The notes under the pieces were generated by a model. That model did not search any database. It was not told the DNA's origin and saw only the letters and a program-made list of their open reading frames with translations. DNA of 64,000 nucleotides from Effrenium voratum (Eukaryota; Sar; Dinophyceae; Suessiales; Symbiodiniaceae), in NCBI GenBank assembly GCA_963377175.1, contig CAUJNA010000491.1, positions 1,180,072 to 1,244,071 on the forward strand, in the 5' to 3' direction. Positions 1 through 11,151 of the stretch are shown one piece after another. How positions within the stretch are numbered: the first letter of the stretch is position 1; every line of letters begins with the position of its first letter. Both the position numbers and the translations under genes were made by a program.

Positions 1-246
1 TGTTTTCTGAATCAGTGGCTGAGGCTGGAAGTCATGATGCGCAAGGCTTCGAAGGCTTGCTTGTGATGGAAGCTTTCCTCATGGGGAGCTCGAGCCAAGC
101 TGTTTTCTGTGAAGCCCGAACTTTGGCCCCAGTTTGTCCCACGGTCGCGCAAGCAGGCAGCAAGGCACGCAGGATTTCACCTGAATTAGCCGGGCTTTCC
201 AAGACTCAATTCCGAATTCTGCCAGGGAATCCCGGCGCTCAAATTG

Positions 247-504
247 TCAGAAGGGCAGGCGCCAGGCAAAGGGCAAGGTGCTCTTCGAGAGGAGAGACTC
301 TGGCAAATCCCGGGGCCCTTTGAAGACTGGCGCCCAATGCATCGCCTCCTCGTTGGCCTCGTTGGCCTTGGCGTGTCTCTCCGTCTCGGCCTTCGGGGAG
401 CTGAGGCTGTCGGCCAGGCGCCAGGCCCACGGCAGATTCGTCGGCCCCGCGGGGCGCACGAAGTCGGGGCGCAGGGCCCGCCGCTTCCGCTCCGGACTGG
501 CCAT
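247..504 (-). CDS. candidate first exon, unrecognised
   Basis: Open frame on the minus strand starting with ATG and reading MASPERKRRALRPDF, followed by a stretch rich in Lys, Glu and Ala (KAETERHAKANEANEEA). The composition is more protein-like than the two overlapping frames, which are Arg/Pro/Gly-rich shadows of GC-rich DNA. It lies on the same strand as every other gene here. No family is recognised and no splice partner could be fixed, so it may simply be an open stretch. Confidence 0.25.
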   Translation of the reverse strand: MASPERKRRALRPDFVRPAGPTNLPWAWRLADSLSSPKAETERHAKANEANEEAMHWAPVFKGPRDLPESLLSKSTLPFAWRLPF

Positions 505-805
505 GGCGCTCGAGCCTCCAGATCCGGCCCACGACACGCATGACACATGAGCATGGCGTCCATGGTGGACCATCGTGGTCAAAAGCCACCCGTGGCCGTG
601 GCATGCCCAAGGCCGGCGCATGAGCGGCTTTTTCCACACGAGTTGAAAACGAACAAGCCTTCTGTCGCGCTCATCTTAAGAGCTCACCGAGCCAGCTCCA
701 ACCGCTGCCACAACTCCTGCCAACTCCAGATTCATGAGAGCCATCAGCATCTGCCAAAAAGCAAGAGTCGGAAACAGCAAAGCACAATGGAAGCACGCAG
801 CCCAC

Positions 806-865
806 GATCTCAATGTCCTCTTTGTCAATGAACTCCCCGATGTCGTAGTGGCTGGCACCCTTGAC
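806..865 (-). CDS. candidate internal exon, unrecognised
   Basis: A 60-bp, 20-codon segment, VKGASHYDIGEFIDKEDIEI, bounded by CAG on its 5' side and by GTGGGC on its 3' side, so both ends fit splice sites and the phase is 0 to 0. Acidic and soluble in composition. No neighbouring exon could be joined to it and the family is not recognised. Confidence 0.4.
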
Positions 866-2929
866 CTGTGGTTCAAGGCATTGCAAACCTGCATTTTTGG
901 GCTTAGTGGGAGGGCAGTCAATGATTTTTTTGAGAAAACAATATTGCGGTCTTTAGAAACTGGCCCTTCTATCCAAAACTCAAGAAACAAAGAGAGCAAT
1001 CCGCCACGCCATGGCGTTAGCCCACTCCCTCAGTTCCAATCATGAGCCTTCCCTCCAAGTGCGGGGCGATGTGCAAATGCGCATTGCCCCCCGCTTCCTG
1101 GCAGAACACTCTCCGAGTTGTTTGGATGGCGGCCGTGGCCCACCTTCAGAGATTCCTTGATCCCTCTCAGATACTCCCGGTGGCCTCGTTTTCGCGTTTC
1201 TGGCATCTGTCTCAGTGTGAGGCTCGCCAAGTTTCCTCGGGACCCTGCCAAGCTCATCCTGGTCTCCCACGAAAAAACGGATGTCCTTCATATTGCGAAG
1301 CGCCTGTGCGAGACGGGGTTGCCAAATATTAAATATGCCATGTGTGCCTGCACTTCACAGAATTGGGGGAGGAAGCCGGTCACTAAGTTCAGCGAGCCCT
1401 GTCAGCAACCAAGCCATACCAAGCCTTCAAGCAACCCCGCGACCTGATGCCGAATCTGGGGCTGCGCGCTGTGCGGTCGGGCGCTTTGCAGGCCAAGGAC
1501 AGCAGAGCGGCAGAGCCTACGCAAATCCAAAAGCAGCTGCTCAGAGGACATGTCAGGCTCCAGCCGTGGCTCATGCCAAGCATGTGGAACACGTTGCCTC
1601 CGTGCGCGCACGGTGAGTGTCAATCAGGATTCTGCTAAGGTTGCCGCTCAGGACAGGGAAGGGCACAATCTCCCCATCGCGGTCATCCAGCAAAGCCTGC
1701 GGCGTTGGCATTGCGCCGTCTTTGCCCATCCAGCGCCATGTACGGACCTGGAGAAGCTGTTCCAGCATGGTCTGACCGGCCCTGGCCGGCAGAAAGCGAG
1801 GAAAGGCACCGCAGGCGCGTGTGAGGCTGCTAAGCCACCGGCGGCTCGATAAAGTCTGTCGCGGCGCCCGAGCGCATTGGAACCAGCCTCAAATGTGCCG
1901 CGTGGCTGTGGACTGCCCATACAGTGCGCTAAGGTCCCAAGCGAAACGACTGCTTACAGCTACCCCCAAGCAACCCCCACACATTCACATAATTCGGACA
2001 CGGAACGTGCTGAGGTTCTTGACCTGTCTCGCACTTGGGTTCGGGCAGCTGCCAGCCGCGCTCCTCTGCCCTCAGGGCGCGGAAGAGCTTGGCCACATGA
2101 CCTCGCTCGGACACGGAATTTGGGGGAGACGTGCGGCGGCGAAGCGGCGAGGCGGCGAGGCGGCGAGGCGGCGAGGCGGCGAGGCGGCGAGGCGGCGGCG
2201 TTGCTCGCCCCGGGAGATCGCCAGGATGGTGGGCAGCGGCCGGCGCTTCGCCTAGCTTTCTCCACGAGCCCCACAGCCCCAAGTCCGGCGCTTGCCTCGG
2301 AGGGCGCGATAATGGCCAGCTCCAAGGAACCTGCTTGCACATCCACCTGCAAACAAATGCAAACAGCACGGCCAGCCACAAAGCAAAAGGTCGGACGGTG
2401 AAACGGCGCGGGGGCCTTCTTGACGACGAAGGACGAATACTTTCCAGACTTCTCCTCCTCTTGACCTCGTCTTTTTGCTCACACAGCACATTGCGGAGAG
2501 TATCACCCTCGGGCACTGGAGCCACGCACCATGCAGCCAGCAGACTAGGCTACATCAGGCATAAGCATTTATGTGTTATGTGTGCCAACTGAGCGTCTTG
2601 GAGTTCCAAACCAGAAGCCACCCCGCAATGCCAAAGCAGTCTACTTTTCACCCATCACATTTCAATCCACCATGGCTAGCTTGCATAAAAGAAGAAAGAG
2701 CTTCAAAATGGAATCAAGCAAAACCGCTTCCAAAGAAACAGACGGTGGGCAACGATATGTTGCCACTAACAGACTTGAAAGCAAGGATGCATGCAAATGA
2801 ACACCAAGTCCTTTGAGCAGCATCAACCAGTTCTGTCGCACAGAGTGAATGAAGGTGACTGTGATGCACCACGTCTGCCAGCTCAAACATGGCACATGGC
2901 CATTGCCAACATGGCCATCGCGTGCCAGG
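866..2929. other. no supportable gene; intron or intergenic
   Basis: Apart from the short GC-rich tandem repeat at 2132-2198, I see nothing definite. Between 1040 and 1330 both strands are open with protein-like composition (minus: MKDIRFFVGDQDELGR; plus: LILVSHEKTDVLHIAKRL), so one of them may be an exon, but the sequence does not decide which. Confidence 0.4.
2132..2198. repeat. GC-rich 8-bp tandem repeat
   Basis: About eight copies of GCGGCGAG in tandem. It keeps several frames open on both strands and so generates spurious Arg/Ala-rich ORFs. Confidence 0.85.
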
Positions 2930-3098
2930 CTGAACCTCTGGGCTGCAGGGCTCAACCGCGGGCTGGCCCGGCGGCCCTCACGCTGCGCCTGCACCGCACG
3001 TGCTTCGTGATGCTTCGTGCATTTGCTTTTGGCTTTTGGCGTGCTTCCGCGCGCCTTGTCGTAGGATTCTTGTGGCGTCAGCACCCGGCGCTCCGCAC
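2930..3098 (-). CDS. candidate exon, basic, unrecognised
   Basis: After an acceptor-like TAG|G the minus strand reads AERRVLTPQESYDKARG and continues Lys/Arg/Ala-rich (STPKAKSKCTKHHEARAVQ). The composition suggests a basic, possibly disordered segment. The 3' end is not resolved. It may be a downstream exon of the gene at 3271-3965 or belong to another gene. Confidence 0.35.
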
Positions 3099-3270
3099 CT
3101 AGGCAACTAGTCGGGCGGCCTGACCTTCTTCTGGGCCTCGCGAGGCTCTGAGACCCCGACCGCCCGGCGCCTCAATCAACAAAAGGCCCCACACCTGGCC
3201 TTTAGGCCTTTGGCCTTCAGTTCCCGGCATCATACTTGGGGTTGGTAAGAAAGTCGTTCATGAAAGGTCC

Positions 3271-3965
3271 TCATGCAGGCGCTGCAGCTTCCTGCTTGCT
3301 TTGCAGGTGAGGCGGTCCGATGTCAGTCGGCACTCTGCCCTCATGCGCCACCTGCCGCACATCCAAACAGGAGCATACCAAATTACAACTGGATTGCAGC
3401 AGGCGCACCTTGATGTACTCATCGAAAGAGAACAAATTCTCTGCTTTCATCAGCACCTCCAAGGCAACCCCTCAACCCCTTGTGTTGTCGTTGGTTGTGC
3501 CTGTTCAAGCTGTCATGTGCTGCACATGGCACTTACAAATGACGGCGCCTTTGTCGATCCATCGCCTAAGATCACCGACCACCTCCTTGGCAGCGCAAGC
3601 GTAGTGGTTCAGCAAAAGGAATTCGCTGCATGGAAGGCGTCTGGCCCGCTCTGTTCATCTAGGCGGTCGCAGCGGCCGAGCCTGAAAAACTATTCGCTTG
3701 GGAGATATAGGTGTGGGTCAAGAATAGGTACCCGGTAAATGGCAACAAGGACCAAAACCTGCGGTCCCCTGGTGACTTAATTTTGACCCACCCATTTGGA
3801 GATACTGGGGCTGGCGCCCGCCGTTGAGCTGCGGCTTGCTCTTGAGGCCGCGGATCCGCACCAACACACCGCGCCGGAGCCCCTGGTCCGGCCTCGACTC
3901 GGGCTCAAAAGCGTCCAATGCCCAAGCGCGCTCGAGAGACCAGCGTTGGCACCGTTGGCAAGCCG
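3271..3965 (-). CDS. multi-exon gene, unrecognised (partial)
   Basis: Four segments fit together on the minus strand. The first, about 3790-3965, reads RWSLERAWALDAFEPESRPD and then VLVRIRGLKSKPQLNG; the IRGLKSKPQLNG pattern recurs in many dinoflagellate proteins. The second, 3537 to about 3632, reads NHYACAAKEVVGDLRRWIDK and ends at a canonical GTAAGT donor. The third, 3409-3470, reads VALEVLMKAENLFSFDEYIK and ends at a GT donor; its phase matches the preceding exon (T|GG gives Trp). The fourth, 3271-3351, reads VAHEGRVPTDIGPPHLQSKQ and reaches a stop. Segments 2 to 4 join in phase, which is good evidence of a real gene. The link from segment 1 to segment 2 is only by proximity. No enzyme motif is recognised. 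Confidence 0.55.
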
Positions 3966-4299
3966 AGCGCGGCGCGGGGCCATTGCCAGACTCAAGCTGT
4001 CTGGAGCCCAAACTGCTGCCACGTGCGCGAACGCGTGCAGTTCCAGCCGCATGAGCCGTGGGACTGCCACTGCTTAGTGGAGCAAATTGCGTCATTTTCA
4101 CGAGCAACACTTCACTGCTCCAACTGCTTGGGCTCAAGCTGGTGCACAGGCAGTGCCCAAAACGCGCGTCATTGAGACACCAAGAACGGCAATGGTGGAA
4201 CGATGCTTGCAACAATGACACCATGACTGGGCACTGTATGCGATACAATTGAACGTGTGCGAAGGCAGCATGCTACCCGCCTCTTCAAGGCAATCTGGG

Positions 4300-7200
4300 T
4301 CACAAGTCGCCATAAGATCCTAACACATCTATCTGGCCCCTAAGGCTGGCCGCGGCTGAGGTGAAACTTGCCTTGGCTTTGGCCTTGCCTTTGGCTTTGG
4401 CCTTGGGCTCCGGCTTGCGCTCCTCCGCCCCGGCGTCCTTGAGGAGCTTGGCCAGCGCAGGGGTCGCCAAGTCCAGCGGCGCATGGCCGTCTGCAGTGGG
4501 GAGGTTGGGGTCCGCCTTCGCGTCCAGCAGCAGCTGCACACAGCCTTTGTGCTTCTTTTGTAGCGCCAGGTGCAAGGCGCTCACGCCCTTGCCGGTGAGT
4601 GCATCCACTTCCGCCCGTGCCTCCAACAGCTGCAGGATCGGCCTGTCGCCTTTGCCGCTTTTGTCGCTGTCGTCCGTGTTCTGCACCGCCATAAACAGCG
4701 GGGATGTGCCGTCCTCCCGTGCCACGCTCGGGTTCGCCCGGCTGGCCAGCAGCAGCTGCAGCGCCTCGCCGCTGCCAAACTGGGCAGCGATGAACGTGGC
4801 GCTGGCGCCGTCCCGCTTGGTGTGGTCCACGTCTGCCCTCGCCGCCACCAGCAGCTGCAACGCCTCAAATTGTCAAAGCACAAGGCTAGACTTCATGGAT
4901 CAGGGCAAACCCCTTGTCCTTGGCCCGTTCCGTCCTCCACGTGGTTCTTCATGGCGGCCGCGTAGGCGGCGCTGGCACCATCGCTGATGCTCTCGTTCAG
5001 GGCATCCGGAAACCCGTCAAGCAGCAGCTTCAACTCCTTCTGGTCGTCCTGCAACGCCGCCCGGTACAGCGCCCCCGCTGCGAACATCCGCCGCACCCGG
5101 GCATTCATCGAGTCGAAGGCCTCGCATGTCTCTGGCGGGGCTTCAGACCACGCCTCCTGCAGGGATTCAAGCGGCATTAGCAGCAGTTGCGCATCGAGTG
5201 CGTCATCTGCGCTGTTCAGAGAGCAGTCTGCAGGGAAGCCACCCTCTCATCTTTGCATCTGAATGTTCGTAACATTTATCCCATTTGTACATGCGCCATG
5301 TCCGGGCATATTGCCACATTGCCCAGCGTTCCGTCCTCCGGGGTGCCGGCGATAAGGTGCAAGATCTTCTGCTTGTCCTCTGGGCGGGAGGACTTGGCCT
5401 TGCGGATGTCCACCTCCACGCCCTTGACCGCCACCAGCAGCGGGAAGGCTCCCCCAGTGCTCTCCTCCTCCACTGCCTCCCGCACCTGGACAAGCATTGG
5501 ACGCCTCAGTGGCCTGTGACCTGTAACATGATATGCTGCGCGGGCCTCGTGCCATCGCGGGTGCTGCGCACCAAGAGCAGTGAATAAGCATGAGTGATGG
5601 AGACACTGAAATGAAAGCTCTGGCAAACACGAGAAAGTGCCGCAGCAATGTGGCAAGAAATCTTGGCAGCACCCATGTGGCAAGAGCCCTAACAGCGGCA
5701 ATGTGGCAAGACAGCCTGGTGGCAAGAACCCCTGGCAACAGCAGAGTGTGGCAAGAACCCCTGGCAACAGCAGAGTGTGGCCAGAAACTATGGAAGCGGC
5801 AATGCGGCCAGAAACCCTGACAGTGTGGCAAGAAATCCTGGCAGCCTCCCCATCCCCATGGGGGGATACGTTGTCTGTTGGTGTGGCTGGTGGGAATTCC
5901 TCACCTGGTCGCCCAGGTCGAGGCGGAGCGTGGGCTTCTCAGGCACCGGCTGCCCACCGTGCAGAGCGATGTTCGCAGGCAGCCACGCGGCGATGTCGTA
6001 GCGGTGGCTCTTCGCCTCGCGCGCCCACTCGGTGCTCACGAAGTTCTCCAGCACGCACCACACCTCACAACTTTCAGGGAGCACAAAGCAACCAAAGGGA
6101 TGAACGTTCGCATGGAAGTATGCTAAGTATAAGGCAACAGAACAAAAGGAAACGAGTCTGGAGGCCCCGAGTCCCGAGGTTTCACGAGCGGATCCGAGTG
6201 ACCCGATCAAAGGTGGTGACCTGAGAGTCCAGAAGCGCCAGCGTGCCGACGCATCCCTCGCTCAAAATGGCCTGCACGAAGGGCGTCGAGCGGAGGCCGC
6301 CGGAGAGGCTCGACAGGTCGTGCTGGTTGTTGGCGAAGGTGCCTCACAGGCGATGGGACCGCGGGGGCAGAGTTGCCGCTCCGACACCGAAGCAGACCGG
6401 CCCGCGTAGCCGGACAAAGATTCAGTCTTTGTAGCTCTGTTTGGGACCTTGGAGTTTGCGAACGCATGGGGGCAGAGGTGGGTTCTCGTTGAGATGCGCA
6501 GAGCTGTCACACTGCAAAGCTTCCGTGGTGTTTGGCTGCTGTCTTCTAGGGGTACTTCTTGGCAGTTCAGCTGCATCTTTGCGTACGTATGCGGTGCAAG
6601 GATCCTGCTCCGGTGCCTAACTAAGCAAACTCCAAGACGCGCAGATTCCCTTCCGGGAATTCGTCGGCTCGTTGCTTTTGTTCGGGCTAGCTTTGTTTCC
6701 CTGAGGGTCCCCGGCCGCAGGTGCGACTTGAAAGACTGAAGCTCGCGGGATGACGGGTTAGGTTGGGAGGCCAGCAATTTGGCTCGCATCTCGACTGGAC
6801 TTGGCGTGATTGACGAGACCCATCGCGAGCTCTCAGAATTTCGCTCGACTCGAGGCTCGGGGCACAGATCCAATATGCCGCGGCTGGCGAGAGCTCCCGC
6901 TCCAAGGCATGGAAGGCGATCAGCGAGGCAGTCTGCCGGAAGGGCGTGCCCCACCAGTGGCTGACAAACCACAGGGGCTCCTGGGGCCCAGCGGCCACCA
7001 ATTCCACGAAGGAGCACCGGAAGCGCAGCGTCAAAGGCTTTACCAAGGCCTTGCAAATCGTGTACAAATTCACCTCCTCCCAATCGAACACTTGGAGCGC
7101 CGCCAACTCCTCAACGTAGCTGGCCAGCTCCTGCACACTTCGGACCAGATGCGTCTGTAAAGAGCACCCGGCAATCCACTCGACCCCTCCCGAATCCCTC

Positions 7201-7586
7201 GTGGCCTGGATCTGGGCCAGCGTGATGGCGCGCCGGTGCTCCCCGGCAATCTCTGCGCCGAGGGACTCGTAGGACTTGGGAACGCCCAGCTTTGTGGCCC
7301 AGTCCATGCCCTCGATCTCCAGGCACCTAAGATCCCCAACGCCCCATCCAAGCCTATGAGGAAAACGGGCATTACTGCATTTCATCCTTGCACATGACAT
7401 GCAATACATTCTCCACGCTTTGCACCAAGAACATGCGCACACAATCACTCCCACATAGAAATACTGAGCGCCGCACACTTTGGCAGTTCGAAGGCTCCGG
7501 GCGGCATCTGCGCCGCTGCCCGCCGCCGCGGCTCGAGGGGCCTCTCGCGGCGCCGCTTTGGCGGCCGTCTTCGCCTTGGGCGCCAT
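4300..7586 (-). CDS. FVSHWWG-domain / ankyrin-repeat protein, 7 exons
   Basis: Exons: 1 from ATG at 7586 to about 7490 (3' end unresolved; basic, MAPKAKTAAKAA); 2 at 6866-7326; 3 at 6203-6342; 4 at 5905-6063; 5 at 5347-5485; 6 at 4935-5206; 7 at 4300-4863 with stop. Phases agree across exons 2 to 7. Exon 2 ends with LWFVSHWWGTPFRQT and AAYWIC; exon 3 continues TFANNQHDLSSLSGG; exon 4 has VWCVLENFVSTEWAREAK. This WW-containing block is a large dinoflagellate family of unknown activity. Exons 6 and 7 hold about four 33-residue ankyrin repeats (for example DGASATFIAAQFGSGEALQL), a protein-binding scaffold. The C-terminus is a Lys/Ala tail (KPKAKAKGKAKAKA). The intron between exons 6 and 7 starts with GA (GAG|GACGGA) and ends in AG; the ankyrin spacing supports that join. 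The exon 5 to 6 join (GC donor at 5346) is the best fit, not certain. Confidence 0.8.
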
Positions 7587-9805
7587 GGCCGGATAGCCGG
7601 AGCGAGCGAGCCTCGTGGCCTCCTGGCCGCTCGAGCCGCGGGTGCATGCCGAATTGCAGCTCGCGCCGTGAGATGATCTACGCCGCACGTCTCGTGCGTG
7701 GATGGACTCTTTCTTGGCTATGCCTTCAGTCCCTGACTCTTGCAGGTCTGATCTCTGCCGAAAGGGGGGGCGAAGTTGCAAGGATGGATGCCAGCTCAGC
7801 CCAGTGGTCGCGGCCAAATCCACCGTCCTCGCAGCTGTGGGAATAAAACATTGGAATGCACTCTGCATGCGCCCGTGTCCGGCTCCTGTAGTTCTATCTG
7901 AACAGGCCCTGCTAGCTCTGCCTGGCAAGCGAGGGGCGTCCACGTAGGGAACCTCATCCTTAGCCCTAGCACAGCGTTTGTTCCAATCCGCGGCATGCCG
8001 CCAGGCGCTACGGGACTCGAAGGCAACAAGCCGAAGGAGAGAAAAAGGAACCAAACATCGACGATGGGACTCGTTCGCACGCACCATGCTTCACCCATTC
8101 CCACATCCATACATCCCGGCCGCCCGGCCTGCATGACAGGCCTCACCTGGGAAAGACGTTGCGAACCCCCGGCTTGCACCGTGACCTGTTCTTCTTCTTT
8201 TTTTGCATTTCGTGCAGTTCGTGCAGTTCGTGCCTGGGGGACGTAGGGCTCCACAGGCGCCAGTCCAGGCCCGGGCTGCCCAGGCCCGGGCTGCCCGGGC
8301 GGCCCGGGAGCCGTCGCGGGCGCGGGCTGTGCGTGGAAGGTGGCCTCGGCCCTCGGCATCTGCACCTGGCGCATTGACCTTTTCTTTCATCTTTCATCAT
8401 GGTTCATCTTTGTTTTCGTCTTTCTTCTTTTTTTCTCCAGCTTCACGGCTTCACGTCGCCTGGAAGCTGGGCGTGAACCTCCACATGTCCTCCTGGGCCT
8501 CAGGGGCCTGAGGGGCCTCACGCCATTGAAAGCCCGCATGAGGCCTATTGCAGTGACTGATAGTGACGGAGGGCCCACCTGGAATGGCGCCGGTGTGCCA
8601 AATGAACCGAGCGGTGAACCGAGCGGTGAACCTGGGCTTCTCTCGGATCTCTCTCCGATATGACACACTGCGACCTGCCTGTGCGCTGGGAGAACGCCAT
8701 GTCACCGTGCGGCTGGAACTGGTTGGGTTGGAACTGAGGCCTGAGGTCCGCAAGGAATGACTGGCCAAGCCACCTGCGGACAAAATCATCGCAGCCCTTC
8801 CTGTCTTTCGCCCTCACGCGATCTTGCTTCTTGGAATGAAGCGAGAGCTCCCCTCAAAGGCGTGGCTTGAAAGCCAGAACTGATCTTTGCAATTGCGTGG
8901 GAGAGCTTCGGCGCATTTGTGGGGTGCTGACGCTGAGATACAAACGGCCTTTGCTTCACTCACTGGCTTCGCCCGGAGTGGAGCAACGACTGCGAAATCT
9001 GGCCAAAACGGCAAGCTGCAAAAGTCGGCCAGAAAACAGGTAGGGCCACTGGGCCCTGCCTGGTGCGCCAGGCTGGGGAAGAAAGCCCGAGGCAAAAAAG
9101 GGCCCCGTTGTGGGGCCAAGGGAGGGGCCCTACACAGTGAGCTCAATGGCTCAGCCCCGGTCGAATTGCTGCACAGCATGCTTGCATAAATTCCGGACTT
9201 GCAAGTCCAAAGCTCAGTATCCCTTCTTGCCTGCTGCAAGACCTTGACAGAACCCAGGCCCGTGCTAAAGGTCTGACATGAGAAAAGCCCCCCTCACTCA
9301 ACACACCTCATACTCGAACGCACTTCCAGACTGGGCAGTGAGCGGGCCCGGGCAGCCTCCACGTCCTGCTGAAAGAGCGGCCAATCGAGCTGGGGATCCA
9401 TCCAAGTGATGTCCTGTGAGGTGCAAGTTGCTTCATTTCTTTCATTCATGCCTTCGAGGCAACAGGCTATGAGTCCTCGGGGGCAGGCAGTGGCTCATGT
9501 GGGAACTCGTCGAAGTGGGAGGCGTCCGCCGCACCGTTGCACTTGGGCTGATAGGGCGGCGTCATGTCCTGGGAATCCAAGCACAGTGCATCGGGTCGAG
9601 ATTTAATTTGGGATGTTTTTTTGTTTTATTTTTGGATTTTTTTTGTTTTCCGTCCTGGCTAATAAAATGCTGTAATTTACAGCATTTTCTCGCGAAAATG
9701 TACGTATTTTACGCGTCCGTCAACATCATCAGCATCGTTTTCAACATCCCCCGCATGTCCAGCCAACATCCCCAGCATCACCAGCAAATTGGCTTCCCGC
9801 ATCTC
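7587..9805. other. upstream region with weak exon candidates
   Basis: Two minus-strand stretches look protein-like. About 8455-8525 reads REAPQAPEAQEDMWRFTPSF and ends before CAG|GCG, a possible GC donor. About 8226-8360 reads VQMPRAEATFHAQPAP followed by a Pro/Gly run (PPGQPGPGQPGPG). They may be successive exons of one unrecognised gene. A 13-bp direct repeat (GAACCGAGCGGT) lies at 8597-8622. The rest, including 8800-9600, holds nothing I can support. Confidence 0.35.
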
Positions 9806-10508
9806 ATGGTAAAAATGAGGATTCAATTAAAGGCGCGGGGGGGTTGGGGGGGGCGGCAGCCCCCCTTGGGGGGGGCGGCAGCCCCCCCATGATGATCAAA
9901 AAATTAGGGGCAAAGAATCTAAAAAGTAGCGGTCGCATGATGATCGAAAAAGTGATGATTCAATTAGGGGCAAAAAGTCCAAAAATAGCGGGGGGTTGGG
10001 GGGGGCGGCAGCCCCCCCCACGATGATTGAAAAAGTGATGATTCAATTAGGCCCCCAAAAAATACTAAAAAAGCAGCGGGGGGGTCATCAGTTCCTCTGC
10101 GGCAAGGCCTCATGGTACAAGTGCGGATTCAAATACGGGCAAACTAATCCCTGTAGATCGAAAAAGTGATGATTCAATCAGGGGCAAAAAGTCTAAAAAA
10201 TAGCGGGGGGGTTGGGGGGGGCGGCAGCCCCCCCCATGATGATCGAAAAATTAGGGGCAAAGAATCTAAAAAGTAGCGGTCGCATGATGATCGAAAAAGT
10301 GATGATTCAATTAGGGGCAAAAAGTCCAAAAAATAGCGGGGGGTTGGGGGGGGCGGCAGGCATGATTCAATTAGGGCCAAAAACATATAAAAAAAGCAGC
10401 GGGGGGGTCATCAGTTCCTCTGCGGCAAGGCCTCATGGTACAAGTGAGGATTCAATCACGGGCAAACTAATCCCTGTAAAACACCTAAAACGTAGCGGGG
10501 GGGGGGGG
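9806..10508. repeat. poly-G tandem repeat, target of element 1
   Basis: Diverged repeats built from three blocks: a G7-9 run followed by GCGGCAGCCCCCC, then GATGATCGAAAAA, then GTGATGATTCAATTAGGGGC. The block order recurs at about 9838, 9940, 10010, 10195, 10270 and 10340. The same blocks continue to the right of element 1 (24385-24445), which shows that the element inserted into this array. The opposed G and C runs could form hairpins or G-quadruplexes. Confidence 0.75.
10504..10508. other. left target-site duplication of element 1
   Basis: GGGGG directly left of the LTR, matched by GGGGG directly right of the other LTR at 24385-24389. Five bases is the usual size for Ty1/copia integrases. 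Because both sides are poly-G runs the exact register cannot be fixed. Confidence 0.6.
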
Positions 10509-10789
10509 TGAGGCTCACTGCCGGGGTGCCTATCCCCGAAGGGAACTGGTACCCTTGTGGTAGTTGAGGTCGTTGATGTGGTCCCTAGATCTATTCCGGA
10601 GAGAGTCCAATATGCCAATATGGATGATTGGAGGATGGATTGTCCCTGGTGGATTGTATTGTGATATAATCCTGTAAGCGGCCTGCAAAGGTTCCTTTCT
10701 CTCACGCGATCATGAGTGTGCTATGATACACAAAAAGGGCCTTGAGCCAAATGGTTGCAGGAGATCAATTGTGCAACAAACCAAACACA
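10509..10789 (-). repeat. 3' LTR of element 1
   Basis: 281 bp, TG...CA, same as 24104-24384 at every position I compared. In sense (minus) orientation it begins TGTGTTTGG and ends GCCTCA. No strong polypurine tract abuts it; the nearest purine-rich run is AGATCAAAAGAAA about 13 nt upstream. Confidence 0.93.
10741..10762 (-). promoter_or_regulatory. spliced-leader-like sequence in 3' LTR
   Basis: On the minus strand this reads TCCTGCAACC then ATTTGGCTCAAG. The dinoflagellate spliced leader ends CCATTTTGGCTCAAG; the LTR has the same ending with one T fewer and a few changes further 5'. It is in sense orientation, about 30 nt into the LTR. Inferred to be a captured leader or an imitation of one. 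Confidence 0.5.
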
Positions 10790-11151
10790 AAACAGACACA
10801 AATTTCTTTTGATCTCCAGCACTAAGTATGAAATACTCTTGGCTTCATGGCCTTTGGCCGTAGCCTTGTTTCTTGCCGTAGCCGTGTTTCTTGAAATACT
10901 ACATTCATCCTATTTTCTGCGCGGATGAAATGTCTTGATCTGCAAAATGGAAAACAGTCTGTACTGATTCTCTGAGATACCTAGATGTATCGAAAGGTGA
11001 TGTACAACGCTATGTACATGCGGGACAAATGTGAAACTATTGATCTCTCACTGAATAGTCTTGTTGGCGGTGAGGATCAATCTGGTTGTAGTTCGTAGTG
11101 CTGAACGTATGAGTCTTCTCGGTCAATCGGATGGATGCCAAAGGTGGCTTT
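10790..11151. other. element 1, region between ORF4 and 3' LTR
   Basis: Untranslated part of the element. It contains a short tandem (about 10857-10892) which on the minus strand could encode KKHGYGKKQGYGQ, echoing the Tyr/Gly-rich tail of ORF4 in another frame. It may be a former extension of ORF4. Confidence 0.5.

Noticed and set aside
1118..1447. Plus-strand frame with plausible composition (LILVSHEKTDVLHIAKRL).
   Set aside because: The opposite strand is equally plausible and fits the strand of all other genes; not enough evidence for either.
10855..10895. Two CCGTAGCC strings, equal to the start of the spliced leader, on the plus strand.
   Set aside because: They are part of a short tandem that reads KHGYGKKQGYG on the minus strand, and the rest of the leader is absent.
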